From: Sweltsa coloradensis
Taxonomy: Eukaryota > Arthropoda > Insecta > Plecoptera > Chloroperlidae
NCBI GenBank assembly: GCA_024449915.1
Contig: JAMZAV010000312.1
Location: forward strand, 186,001-250,000
Direction of reading: 5' to 3'
Length of the DNA stretch: 64,000 nucleotides
Part shown: piece after piece, positions 37,782 through 50,000 of the stretch
Numbering within the stretch: position 1 is the stretch's first letter
Layout: each line of letters starts with the position of its first letter
The notes under the pieces: model-generated
What the model was told of the DNA's origin: nothing
What the model saw: the letters and a program-made list of their open reading frames with translations, nothing else
Databases searched by the model: none
Translations under genes and position numbers: made by a program

Positions 37782-37828
37782 ACATCTTCGGGCGTGAGCC
37801 CCCAGGCTTAGTCTCCACCCTCTCCACC
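37782..37828 (+). other. 5' untranslated part of the first coding exon, with upstream splice acceptor
   Basis: A pyrimidine-rich acceptor (ctcctctgtgtgtttcag, AG at 37780-37781) precedes this stretch, so the first coding exon probably begins at 37782 and is joined to an unseen 5' non-coding exon or a trans-spliced leader. The reading frame is open upstream of the ATG through the acceptor, so a coding upstream exon cannot be fully excluded. The short N-terminal distance to WDYIVF matches family members and supports 37829 as the start. Confidence 0.55.
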
Positions 37829-38036
37829 ATGACCGTCAGCAACACCACCAAGGTCTGGGACTACATCGTGTTCGTTGTGTTCCTGGCCGGCTGCTCTCTG
37901 GTCCCCATCTACAGCAGGTTCATCGGACCCAAGCAGAGGACCAAGGCAGACTATGTGTTCGCCACGGGCAAGGTCTCCATGGCCGCCATGATGCTTTCGA
38001 TAGCGAGGGGGACGCTGGGAGTACGCTCGTTTCTAG
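37829..38036 (+). CDS. SLC5-like gene, coding exon 1 (residues 1-69 plus first base of Gly70)
   Basis: This exon encodes the outside N-terminus, the first transmembrane helix (about 10-30) and the first helix of the LeuT-fold core (about 50-70). The donor ctag/gtaggt begins at 38037 and leaves phase 1. The core-helix segment reads LSIARGTLGVRSFLG, where common SLC5 members have a small/hydroxyl-rich S-x-S-A-S-F pattern; Arg60 and Arg66 are noteworthy. Confidence 0.92.
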
Positions 38037-41000
38037 GTAGGTGACACTTTCCTTCTGCAAAATATAACTTTCGAGCATCCATTTTCTTCCACACTTCCAG
38101 AAAGATCCTAAATGTTTGTGAAATTACCTAGATTCGCCCACCAAGAAAATTTTTAAATGAACATTAAAAATTGTTAAAAAAAAGTTGGTCCAAGCTCATC
38201 CAATCTTCTTCATTGCTTATTGTTATTCTCGACATTTATAATTGTAAACTTCAAAACCACTTGCTAATGTCTTACATCCTTGTTCCAGGCTATCCCTCTG
38301 AACTGTACTACATGGGCAGTGCCATGTGGGAGACTCTGTACGGCATGCTCTTGGCCTATCCCATCGTATGTTTCGTGTTCGTCCCAGTATACTACAGCCT
38401 AGGCATCACATCCGTCTATCAGGTACGTGCACAAAACCACTACAATTGAGCTTTTATGGCTGGCTTGAGACACATCGCAATGGTGATTGTCTACCGCGTC
38501 ATCCCGAGGATATAGGACACGCGTTTTTAAGCAATTTCCTGTTCGCTCGGCCGTCTGACACCACATTACGTTTGACATTGTGCGTAGTTGCCACAGACGA
38601 GGAAATATCGAGCTCTACAGTAACACTTTTCAAAACAATTACTTTCAAATTTAAAAAAAAAAAAATTGTTTTCAGTATTTTGGATAAATGTTAAAAAGTC
38701 CAAAATTGACCATATTCGTGGCTTGATACTGGCTGATTGACATAAAATATTGAATCTACTACTGTAGGTAGGCTGTCTATGTATGCTTTATCTCTGTATA
38801 GTTGCATATACGTCGGATTCTTACCAGTCGAGCGAATAGCTACTTGTCAACTGTCAACGTGTGCCCTATTCCCTCTTAAACTTACATTACAACGGTTTGT
38901 TAAGCCAAGATGGCAGCGCCCATGCTACCTTGTAACCCTTGACTTTAACAGCGTATAAAGTGACATCGTGACCACTGATATTCGTGATATGATACGATAA
39001 TATATGATATTCGTTTGAGAAGGATCGTCTAATAAATCAGTTTTTTCTTTTCGTTTTTTCTTTTTTAATGTTTTTTGTTTGTTTGTTGTTGTTGTTTTGT
39101 TTTTTTTCTTTCTTTTTTCCTTTCCTTTTTTTCTTTTTTTTTCTTTTCTTTTCATTTCATTCCCCACCTTTTTTTGATTTGATTCATTCATAAATTGCAT
39201 TTAATATCCTTTTTATTTGTTATCAAATTTGTTGAGTTTTTAATGCATTGTTATGATGTTACTATTTCAAATATTTACTTAACTGTAGTTCATTGTTGTT
39301 TCTGCATCTATGTCATTAGATTTATTTAGTTGTCCTCCTTTGTAAATCAGTTTTTATAACTGAACAGGATATACGTTAAATAAATATATTTTTATATATA
39401 TATAAAAAAAGATACATGCACAGATCGACGGATCAGTCCGTAGACAGCCTCTCTGGCTGTCTCAAACTCACATTATAAATTCAACTCAATGTCAACGCAA
39501 AGCTGTGGGAAATCCATGTCTAAAGGCTATTACAAGATAAGCACCGTCAAGTGTGACAATTATATTAGAACATGCCAACCGTACATTACAGAATATCAGG
39601 TCTTATATAAATTGCACATTACGTGACACATTTTGCTCGGAAGTTTTTCCTTAATGGTTGTTCTGGCGTCGGCGTTCTTTGTTAGTTTATTGTAAAAAGA
39701 TGGGATGCGTAGAGTTGCAATGTATAATGATGTAAGACTAATCTATAATTCATTTTCTATGTTGAACTTGTGGGCCCATTAGTTGACTAGATTTTACAGA
39801 TGACACGCGAAAATCTGCTAGGCCCTAGATATAATGACGCTATGTTTTTGTTTCAAATCATTTTCTAGACAACAGTGATGTAATTTGGTTTATAAAACTT
39901 AAAAAAAAGAGTTATAGATGAACAACGAACGACGATTATAGTCCGGACTAAAACGGAAATAAATTTTCTCAGAATCCATGCTTATTTGTACTTATATTCA
40001 ACTTCGTGGCTCATCAGACAGCTATTTGTCTATGTCTATGTCCATAATATGTTTCAAAGTTTAAATCATCGACTTTGACATTGGGTTATGGAAAATAACT
40101 TTAAGTTTTAACATAAGGTGAACAAATTGGTGTTAGATTGTAGTCCGTAGGCCTATTATAACATAAATATGAGACTAAAGCAATATCCAATCAAATCCGT
40201 AGGCCTATTATGAAGTTACCCTCTATAGTTTTCCTACCTTTAAAGCAAAACAACATTTTTCTTTTGTGGACAGTTTAAAGGGGATACAAAAATGCGTTAT
40301 AGCCGACGTAGCATTGATTTAATTATAAATCAGTTAAAAAAGTCTTAATCATCATTATTGTGGCACCATCTAAGTATTGGATCATCGACAATTTTGGACT
40401 ACAGCGACAATACCATTGAGTTAAATACATGTCATACAGTAAAACATTGTAAAACCCCAAGATCTGAATTATAAATACAATTTGTTTGTTATTATAATAG
40501 TACCGCAGTACTATTCAAATTGTTGAATATAAATTGCGCTAATGTCGCTAAGAATTGTTCGCACGGTCTATGTCACTTGAGCCCGGTAGTCTAAGGGAAC
40601 ACATGACAGTACATTGACACCTTGTAACTTGCAAGCAAGATGAGTCTTTGTCACTCTTTCTACTTCCGTTCCCTAATGCTCATTAGAGTGCATTGCTTCC
40701 AAATTAACACCTTGGCGGATTCACAAACTTGCAACATCATTAGTTAAACTCGTTGCATCGAATGTAGTTTGAGCTAATTGTTTAGCAATGAACTAGTAAC
40801 AACTAGATTATTAATGGTGTTAGTGCTTTTTATATGTCTCCAATCAACTACCAACCACTTTCTACGAGATTATAGTCAGCCCTATACTTAAACAAACGTT
40901 AACATTTTCCACAGCTTTTGACGCTCGCAGATACGCTGCTAATCTTACCGAGTACTTTCTATGATTGCATGCACATCCAGTTAACTATTAGTATCAAAGT

Positions 41001-44000
41001 GTGAATGTTGCTAAAGAACTCTTAATTTTCACGTTAGATATGTTCTGAAATATTATAATACTTTAATTTTATTCTGCTCTACAAAAGCTAAATACAAAAC
41101 AATACACTTGAAAGTTGAAAATGAATTTCTGTCAAAGAACTGATAGACATTAAACATAATACCTCCATAAGATTTCACATTAAGTACAAAAAAATGTATT
41201 CAAAATATATTTAATTAAAACAATGCTTATAACAATTTTCTATTTTATTAAAATGCAATAAAATACAATAAATAATTGTGTTAAGAGATGAAAGATGATA
41301 CTTTACCGACTAAATGGAGCAGCTTTTTAAGTAGGCCTACACTAGAGTTTAAATCAAGTTCCACTGGACTTGCCTTTTATGGTGTACACGGGCATCTCAT
41401 ATTATTAGTTTTGAATTTAGGAAATGCTCTTATGTCGTCCAGGGAAACAAACAATACACAATTCATCCTTTGTTATGTAACAAATTGCGTTTGCGCTTTC
41501 ACAGATGAAGAGATTCAGCTAGTTCATGTCGGCGCAATTATTTCATACAGTCACAGCGGATGGAGAATTATTGTCTCGGTGAGCGAGCAAGTGTAGGTTC
41601 ATCATTGCACTGAATAACTCAACTACACTAGATACGTAGGCCTACACTGATACAATACAAAATACAAAGAACGGGAAAACTAAGGGAAGAGGATATAATA
41701 TAACAAGGTAGACATGTGAGGTAACATACGCAGACTTGTTAGTTTATTGTAATATAGTTTTCCCATGACGGGATAGGTCGTCCAGGGGGAAAACGCATTC
41801 AAATCTGTTTATAATAAATATAGTTAAATTCTTAGTTTATAGCATTTTTACTGAGAGATCACTAATATAGTTACTAGTAGGCCTACAATACTATCAAAAC
41901 GATTCTCATGGTTTTAAAATAACATTTTGTTTTACTAAGGAAATCCAAATTGTGGACCCGACTTATTATTGCCCAAAATTTTTTAAAAATCTGTTATATT
42001 TCAATAAGTCTGAACCGTAAACGGTATTTTACATTGAATTTAGGTTGCAATACAACATTTTCTCGTCATCATATCTTTTTACAGATGTGCATTTTCAAAC
42101 CACTCTTAAATCCACAATTCGCGTGATATTGACACGAAAACTTCACATTCCTTCTATAAACAAAGTGGCCCCTTCACATTGTATTAATTTTATAATAATT
42201 TGTTGATTATGTCCCAGTCTCTCGCACAAACAAACGAATAGTTTGTGTAAGTTGCTAATTATTATATTTTTATATTTCTCTTCAAATACACTTTCACACA
42301 TATTATTGCAATAGAAACATATGCATTCTCACGATTTGTTCGCAAAACACGTACAACTTTCTTTTGGATATTCTCAATCCAATCGAAGGAGTCAGTAATG
42401 TGAATGTGCTAACAATCAATTTTCTTTAATTTTCCGTCCTCAATTACCTTGTGCAGGGCGAGTTTTGAGCCGAATGCGAAATGCTTTTCATTGTTGCCCT
42501 CTCTGTCTCTCTCGTGCATTATATTGACACATCCTGATGAATGGCACATATAAACCAGCAACACGAAACCATCAACCTGATTTCTCCGGTGTCGGAAGTA
42601 GACTTCCAACTGATTGTGCTGGTCTAACAAAATGAATTGTTTAAGATTTTTTGATGTTATCACTTCCAGTTTCATACAGTGGTCAAATATTAGGTACTAG
42701 TGTAGTGAAAATCTAACATAATCAGCGTAAGCATAATTTGTCAAGAGTTAAGAGGGATTATATTATTTGTAATGCATATACAATAAGTAAAACAAATTCG
42801 CATTTTAAATTTAACCAGGGGAATTTTGAAGACGAAATTAGCATAATTTGTATCTTTAAAAATAATGTGTTGCCTCAGATAGGTTTGATGTTGTTATTAT
42901 TAGACTGGGCAATGGGCACATAATAAGACCATTGTCAATCGCATACTTTACGAAAATTAAGCCCTTTTTATGTCACGCCTGACCTCTGATTAAAATACCT
43001 TCAACTATTTAACTTTTAACTTAAATGTTAAATTAAAAAAAAAGTTTAAAATGGTACAATAACTAATTGGATAAAAATATCGGCTTAATGTCACCTTCGT
43101 AAATCTCGTTTGATATAAAATCGTCGAACAACTCTCGGACCGTTATGAAAGTTTGCATGATAACCATGAAGCATTAATGTGCATTGTACATTCAAAGCTA
43201 ATTTTTATATCGTAGGGTTCACAAAATTTTAGATAGTTACTACAATATCACTGGTTTCATTAGCCACAAAAATTACTATATGAACGTGTTTGATCTTTTT
43301 AAAATTTAAAAAGTCATAAAAATCAATTTTATTTCTTTACTATCTATATCAAACAATTGTAAAATATGTCAAGTAGAAGATTTAACTATCGTGTTTGTAA
43401 AATATGTCAAGTAGAAGATTTAACTATCGTGTTTCTTATATATGTACAGTTGAATTTCTAACTGTGACCTGCCATTTGGTGGAGCTCTTAATAGCCTCGT
43501 CTTGTACGCCCAGACAAACATAACCGAAATAAATTATGTCCTTAGAGGGGTTTGCGATTTGTATGAAGGTTTTTTCTAAGCAGGTATTTGTAAGAAGTTT
43601 ACTAGAGTTATCACAACATAGCCTAATTATTTATCAATTTAATTCTACCAAATTTATGAAGTTCAATTAAAAAAATATTAGATCTTTAAATACGTTTTGG
43701 TATATGTAATCAACACGTCCACTGTTTATTTTTTTATACCTGTCAAAACCTATGTTTTGTAGCAGTTATATCCGACAAGTCCAACTTGCTCTTTTTGCCA
43801 TCGTCTCGTCTCTTCAACCTGTGCATGCTCTGTAACACTGCGAGCGGAGTCGTGAAAGTGTTCTGATGCGGTTTGGCGGTTCTACATCCTTCCTTATTGT
43901 TGTTGCATGCGATGTACAGAGAGTGGAATGTTATTTGCCAATGTTTTATTTCCAGTGAATTAAACTAGAGCAGTACTGCCAACTGTGAGGAAATATAAAG

Positions 44001-47000
44001 TCAGATACTAAAGTAAATCCACCACAGGTGAAAAGATTTTTAAGAATCCGTGCTTATGCCAAAGGCAACCTGTTTATTTCTTATTGATTCATAGCAGTTG
44101 TCGAAAAAGTTTGCCCCGACTGGGGTTCGAACCAAGAACCTCCGGCTTAACGTGCCATAGCTTTACCAATTAAGCTACCGGGACCACAGAACAAACCTTT
44201 ACGAAACTGCTATTTGTTGTGACTGTTGACTTTCATGACATAAATCATATTTATATTATTATATACATAGTCGCATTGACATAAATTGATTGAAAACTGT
44301 ACGAAAAACATGATTTTATTAATTGAAAATCAAAATGTTTTAATGAAACGAAAAAGTTAGGTTTTATATACCCTCGCGATTTAAAAAATAAATAAATAAC
44401 GACTATCCAGATATCTGCCGACGAAATCAAAACTTCTATTTTACGAATAATAGAAAACGCAGCACTTAATTAACTTAACCAAAGATTAGTGACTCGTCCA
44501 ATAATGCCTCGCCAACTACGAGTACTTGAATTACAATTTATGTCAACGTCTCTCTGCTTGTTGATTACTAAGCCTCTTCGCGAAGTAAAGAGATTATGAA
44601 GGTGTTTAGATTTTTTATCAAGGTAGGAACAACCGTTAGGAAGATACAAAAAACAAAATCATAAAACACATCCGACAATTTTTAATCTTTGCTACACTCG
44701 TTTTGCATTCTGTGTTAATCCAAGTGTCACAACCACGTGGTTTGTGGCAACTCATCATAGCAAACATCCCACTTAAGTTTATTGTTGCATTCCGCGTATC
44801 CGTGTTCTGACAACTTTAATTTTTTTCACATAAACTTGATTGATGGAACCATTTCAAGTCACGGCGATTTTAAGCCGACAGTCGTTGTCACAAATAACAT
44901 CAAATTATATTGTGTCTTGCAAACTACTTTACTTGCAATTATGTTAATTTGATGCACTTACGAAGTTACGCTAAGTTAACTATTACATACGATTACGTAA
45001 TTCAATTCTGTGCTTCGTGTAGGACTCGAGACAATACGCTGATAACAGGAAAGCTCTTATGCTTTGATAACGCACAAAAACCTTTTAAATACTTCCGTTT
45101 ATGTATAGTCTGTTACGTCATACAGGTGTGATGATACGGATTTAGTCATCAACAGAAAAGGGGAAAGCGAATCAAGACAAGCTCAGTTGCCATGTTCTTG
45201 CTTATGAATTAAGTTGCTGGTGACATATCTAATTTTATGCAGAATTTTGGGTTTTTATAATTTTCGGGTCATTTCGAATGTTGGACTTGGTTCCCCAAAA
45301 CCTGTTTTGAATTCACCCTAGAAAATTTGCAATTTCTTATTTTGGTTTTGTACTTGTCAGTTTTGTTAAAAATTAGGATAATATTAGTTATTATTAGGTA
45401 TTTTATTAAAATGCACTTACTCACTCTGGGTAGACAGGATTTTATGATTAGGACAAAATTTACAACGCTCACATAAAAATGATAATAATAATAAAAAAAA
45501 ACTGCTATTGGGTAAAACGAAGTCCCATTTGTTTGCACCACAAATAGCTGCCTCTGAATTCAGCGTTTTCATCGTAGTCCTCCTAAACAGCACATCCTTA
45601 CAAGACCCCAGTAGAGAAAATATATACATTACTTTCAAGAGCGTTTTTAATCATTTTCACCGCCAATTTCTCGTTTTTGGACGAAATAAAATTAATAAAA
45701 TTGCCCTTTATTATCACCACAAATTCCTGCCTGTGCCCTGAGGCATTGAGTTAATAATATACTTACATATTTGACGTGTCAGTAGAATAGGCCCTACGGT
45801 AGACAAATTTTGTGTTAAATTCACTGACAGAACTTCGAATCAACTGCAATGCCATCTCTCCGCCGTAAGCGAAACTGCACTGTTGCGCGCCTGATTTAAA
45901 TACATAACTATGATGAAGGTTCCGTTCGTAATGTATTGTTCATAATGTAAAATAATAATTTTAAGTATAGCCCCAGGAAGCAAAAAAGATTAGTTAAATT
46001 TGTGTAATATACCTCGAGGGTCGACAGTCACAGTCAATAGCGACCAGATTCACTTTTACACTTCCTACCTAAGTTTACACGTTTGATATGAATGATTGAG
46101 ACAAAGATGTCGCATGTAGAACTCTCACATTCGTGTTCACGTGTTATTACTTGTTTTATTCGAGGACAAAGTCACTGTCATAGCATGTAGTATATGCATG
46201 GCCAGCCAGCGGGATTATGAATGAATGCAAATTGATGCAATTAAAACAATTTCTATTTTAATTTTAAGACGAAGTGAAAAATCTATTATAAGGCAAGCCT
46301 ACAGCTTATTATTCTGTAAAAGATTACTTTGACGGCAATTTTTAAATATGTGTTGGCCTCTATCTTAATTTCAAAGATCTTCATTATTTTTCTGCTTGTT
46401 TTGTACAATTTACTTCCTAGTCTATGATCATTATTATAATAATTTGTTTGAGAGACAAATTAAATATATATTTATGAGTTTTTCTATAACTGTGCATGAA
46501 TGAAATACAAGGTGAGATGCCGTCGTACAGAGTTGCCCGGTAAATCTAGCCCCACAGCACATAACCAGGGATGCGGAAGGCATACACGAGGGTGTACGCA
46601 GGCAGCTCTCTCTCGACTACAATAATTTTTGTTTTTGTTGTGTACTGATAATTAGGATTCTGACCTGTATTGTCAGCGGAGCGTATTTAATAATAAATTA
46701 TAAAAGTAGATACTTATATTAAAACTTTAAATTTCTTTAAATTTTGGCAAGAGATTTAACAATCAATGTCTTCTTATGTTTTACATTTACTAATGGGTTT
46801 TAAATGTTAATACGTGGCAAGTTGTAACTGATACATACATATTTAGCATATAAGAGGTTTACAAACGTAATAATGGTCAAATGTGCTGAAAGCATTGTTG
46901 TAAATCGTACTTGGGAAGTTCATGCGCCCTCGTACTAGGATGTGGTATTTACTGAGAGCGATGACTCAGTCATACGCAACACGGAGGGGGGAGGGGGGAG

Positions 47001-50000
47001 GTGGGGGTACCGGCAATCCCGAATGAAAGTTTTTTCCGTGGTTTGCTGGGATTGTGTTCTTTCTTTTCTTTTCTTTTCTTTTCCCTTACACCTAATCTTT
47101 CCTAGTTAGTCACTTGTTGATGATCACTCCGCACTCCGGGTAAAATTAATGTAAACCCTACAGTTAGTATCCTTGAAAACGTGCTATGCAGTCTCAATGT
47201 ACATGTTGGACACGTTCATAACACTATGATGATTCGGAGACCACCTTGCTCTTGTTTCTTGGATAAAATCTCCCAGAAGTCATTAAAATTTCCGACGTAA
47301 TTCACACCAACAATGACTAATTACAGCCATGCGCTCACCTGCATGTCCTGTAATGTTCATTGCGTGTAAAGGCATGCAGTGTACAGTGTCCACAGCTCAG
47401 AACTAGAGTCAAGGTTCTAGCCTGTTATGCTTATCTCAACGTAAGACAGAATAATAATGTGTGACACTATTTAATTTCAGTATCTGGACTTGCGGTTTCG
47501 CTCCCGACTGGTCCGTTGTCTGGCATCCTTCACCTACGTCATCCGGAGTTTGTTGAATCTTGGTGTCACCGTCTTCACGCCTTGTGTAGCTCTCAAGACT
47601 GTGATCGGACTCCCATATTGGGCATCAATCGTCAGCATAACTTTCATCAGTATCATCTTCAATATTATGGTGAGTATTTCTCGGGGAATATTCACACTTT
47701 TCAGCTGAATTTAGCCAGGGGTAGGGCCTATTCCTCTGCCGAGAAAAGAGGCTTAATTCAATTTCGCAAATATCAACTATGAACTCTTACTCCAAGAAAC
47801 TTGAGGCGAGCTCTGGCATACGTTATCGGAGACACTCCCCCTCCCCTCGACGACCACCCAGATTTCAACGATAAGAACGATGACAAAGACGACAGCGACG
47901 AGAGAACCCCCGCTTTTCCTCCCCGTGCCCGTGACAGGATCCTCCTCGCAGCATCTATACTTGCTCCAACGAAAGAATGCAGATGCTTGGTAGTGGTGGT
48001 TGGGTTAGAATGAATACGCGGTAAGTGGAATGTCGCCTTTGTGTACGAAAGAGAAATATCTTTTACCAACGCAAGCAAAAATTATCTGTGCTAGATCACT
48101 GAGCTCCTCCGTGTGCAGAATTGACAAAGTTGTTATGTTGGGAAAACAATTTTGAGCCACCTGCATTCTTTCGTTGGGACCACTATAGGCTAGAGTGGCG
48201 CATTATGATCTGACTATTGACGTGCCCATAAACCAAATCAACTATCAACTATTGGAGAACTTTACAGCTGTGCGCGCATTTAACAGGATCGGTTCGGAAC
48301 GGGCCCACATGTAGGGACCGAAAACCGGTTTCTTGGGTTTGATCCGGAGGCAAAGTAAAGACAGCTAGTTTCATCATGGTCCTTTTCGAACAGAATCAAC
48401 AGATCGTGTATACATATTATAGTTCCGTAGTAAGGCCCAAGTTCATTTATAGTGAGTGATACAGCCAATCCACTTCTTAAGTAGGCTACCCCAAGTGGTA
48501 AAGTCCTACATTTTGAACAGCTCAAGAATGCTCGGTAATACGGTTCCTGCTTGTTTCTCCAGGGGGGACTGAAGGCTGCGATCCAGGCAGACGTGGTCCA
48601 GGGTCTGGCTATGATCGTCTGCGCCCTGGCCATGATCATCCAAGGCGCCGTGTCGGTGAAGGGAGTCGCCCCTGTGATCGACGTTTCGTACGAGAGGGGT
48701 CGTCTGGACTTCTTAGAGTAAGATAACTTCCTTGACCTTTTTAAATCATAAGGTGTTCTTAATTCGGCTTTTCTTGGGTGATATCTTGTTATGGATTGAT
48801 TTGTTCGGAGAAATTTCCTTAAAATGAAATCGAGCACAAAACTGATCATCATTAATTTTCATGAGATGTAATTTCAATGTAAAATTACAAAAATCTCAAT
48901 TCACAGTAAATTTCTATGAAATGAAATTGACTCAACGTAAAAATGACAATGTTGAAAACAAACAAAAATTATGTGTTTAATTAGATGTGCATGTTTATGA
49001 GCTACTACTAATAGAGGACTGATGAAATATTTGAATTGTTCAGAAAGAAAGTTACTGGCAACTGGAATGAAAAATATATATTATGGAATTACGTGGGCCT
49101 TGTTTTGAGTCGTAAATCTGATTTTATTTAATGATTTGGCGTAAGGAGAAGAAAAAGTGTGTGAAATATTATTTGGCTACTATAGGCTGACTAACGACTA
49201 GATTTTATTTTAATTGAAACTGTTTCAAAATCATGCTGACGACGGTTAAGAATTATTCGTGAGTTGTGACTGACGGTCTCTTGTGTTCCTAGCTTCAACA
49301 TGGACCCGACTGTCCGAGTCACAACCATCTCAGCATTATTGGGTCAGCTGTTCATGTCACTCTCCATCTTCGGATGTCAGCAGAACTTTGTGCAGCGCTA
49401 CTGCAGCATGGACTCACAGAAAGAAGTCACCAAGTAAGTCAACACTAAGTGTTGAAGATCTGGGTTGGATTCTGAGGGAGATTAAACTGAAACCTTTTGA
49501 TGTGCATAAGATAACATAAAATAATTTTGTACAGTGTATACATATACAATTATACATACAGTGTTTGACAATAATCAATATATTGTATTTCTAATTGTTT
49601 GGCCAGAAGTAATTTTTGGCCCTAGCCTAAACCTTAAAATTAATTTAATGTATGTATTCAACTCGACTCAACTTCTGACCAATTTTTATCACTCATACAG
49701 TATTCATTGATCAGCATCGACGGTAGTGAAGTACAAAACAGTTTGGCCGTTTTTCCCCTACAATTTAACTCGAATGAAATAAAACACCTGAATTCTGTAC
49801 TGGTAATAAAATGGTGTTGACAATTACGAGCTCAAGATCTAATGTGTTCGTGACTGAATGTGTTAAACTAATCCCTATATATTTCCTCCCCAGGACCCTG
49901 ATGGCCAACATCCCCGTCATCACCGTTCTCTTCAGCCTGTCGTGGGTGGTCGGGATGGTCATCTTCGCCAACTACGCCAACTGTGACCCCCTCTCTCTCG

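Larger units (their letters stand above)
38423..47480. other. Intron 2 of the SLC5-like gene (9.06 kb)
   Basis: GT-AG intron far longer than the other eight (252-1486 bp). It holds a pyrimidine-rich tract at 39035-39165, three of the six GTAGGCCTAC palindromes (41331, 41636, 41877), a 38-bp tandem duplication, a tRNA-like unit on the - strand and a SINE remnant. No embedded gene is recognised; the 102-codon frame at 41288 and the 88-codon - frame at 42409 show no family features. Confidence 0.8.

Noticed and set aside
37601..37828. Possible N-terminal extension of the SLC5-like protein
   Set aside because: The upstream open frame runs through a splice acceptor and a SINE; family N-termini are short and the ATG at 37829 has a good context.
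39035..39165. Pyrimidine-rich tract as a coding (Lys-rich) frame on the - strand
   Set aside because: Low-complexity composition explains the frame fully.
41288..41596. 102-codon open frame in intron 2
   Set aside because: No recognisable domain and no splice context supporting an exon.
48280..48852. 190-codon open frame on the - strand
   Set aside because: It is antisense to exon 4 of the SLC5-like gene and its flanks; the sense strand has the conserved GGLKAAIQADVVQG and splice sites.
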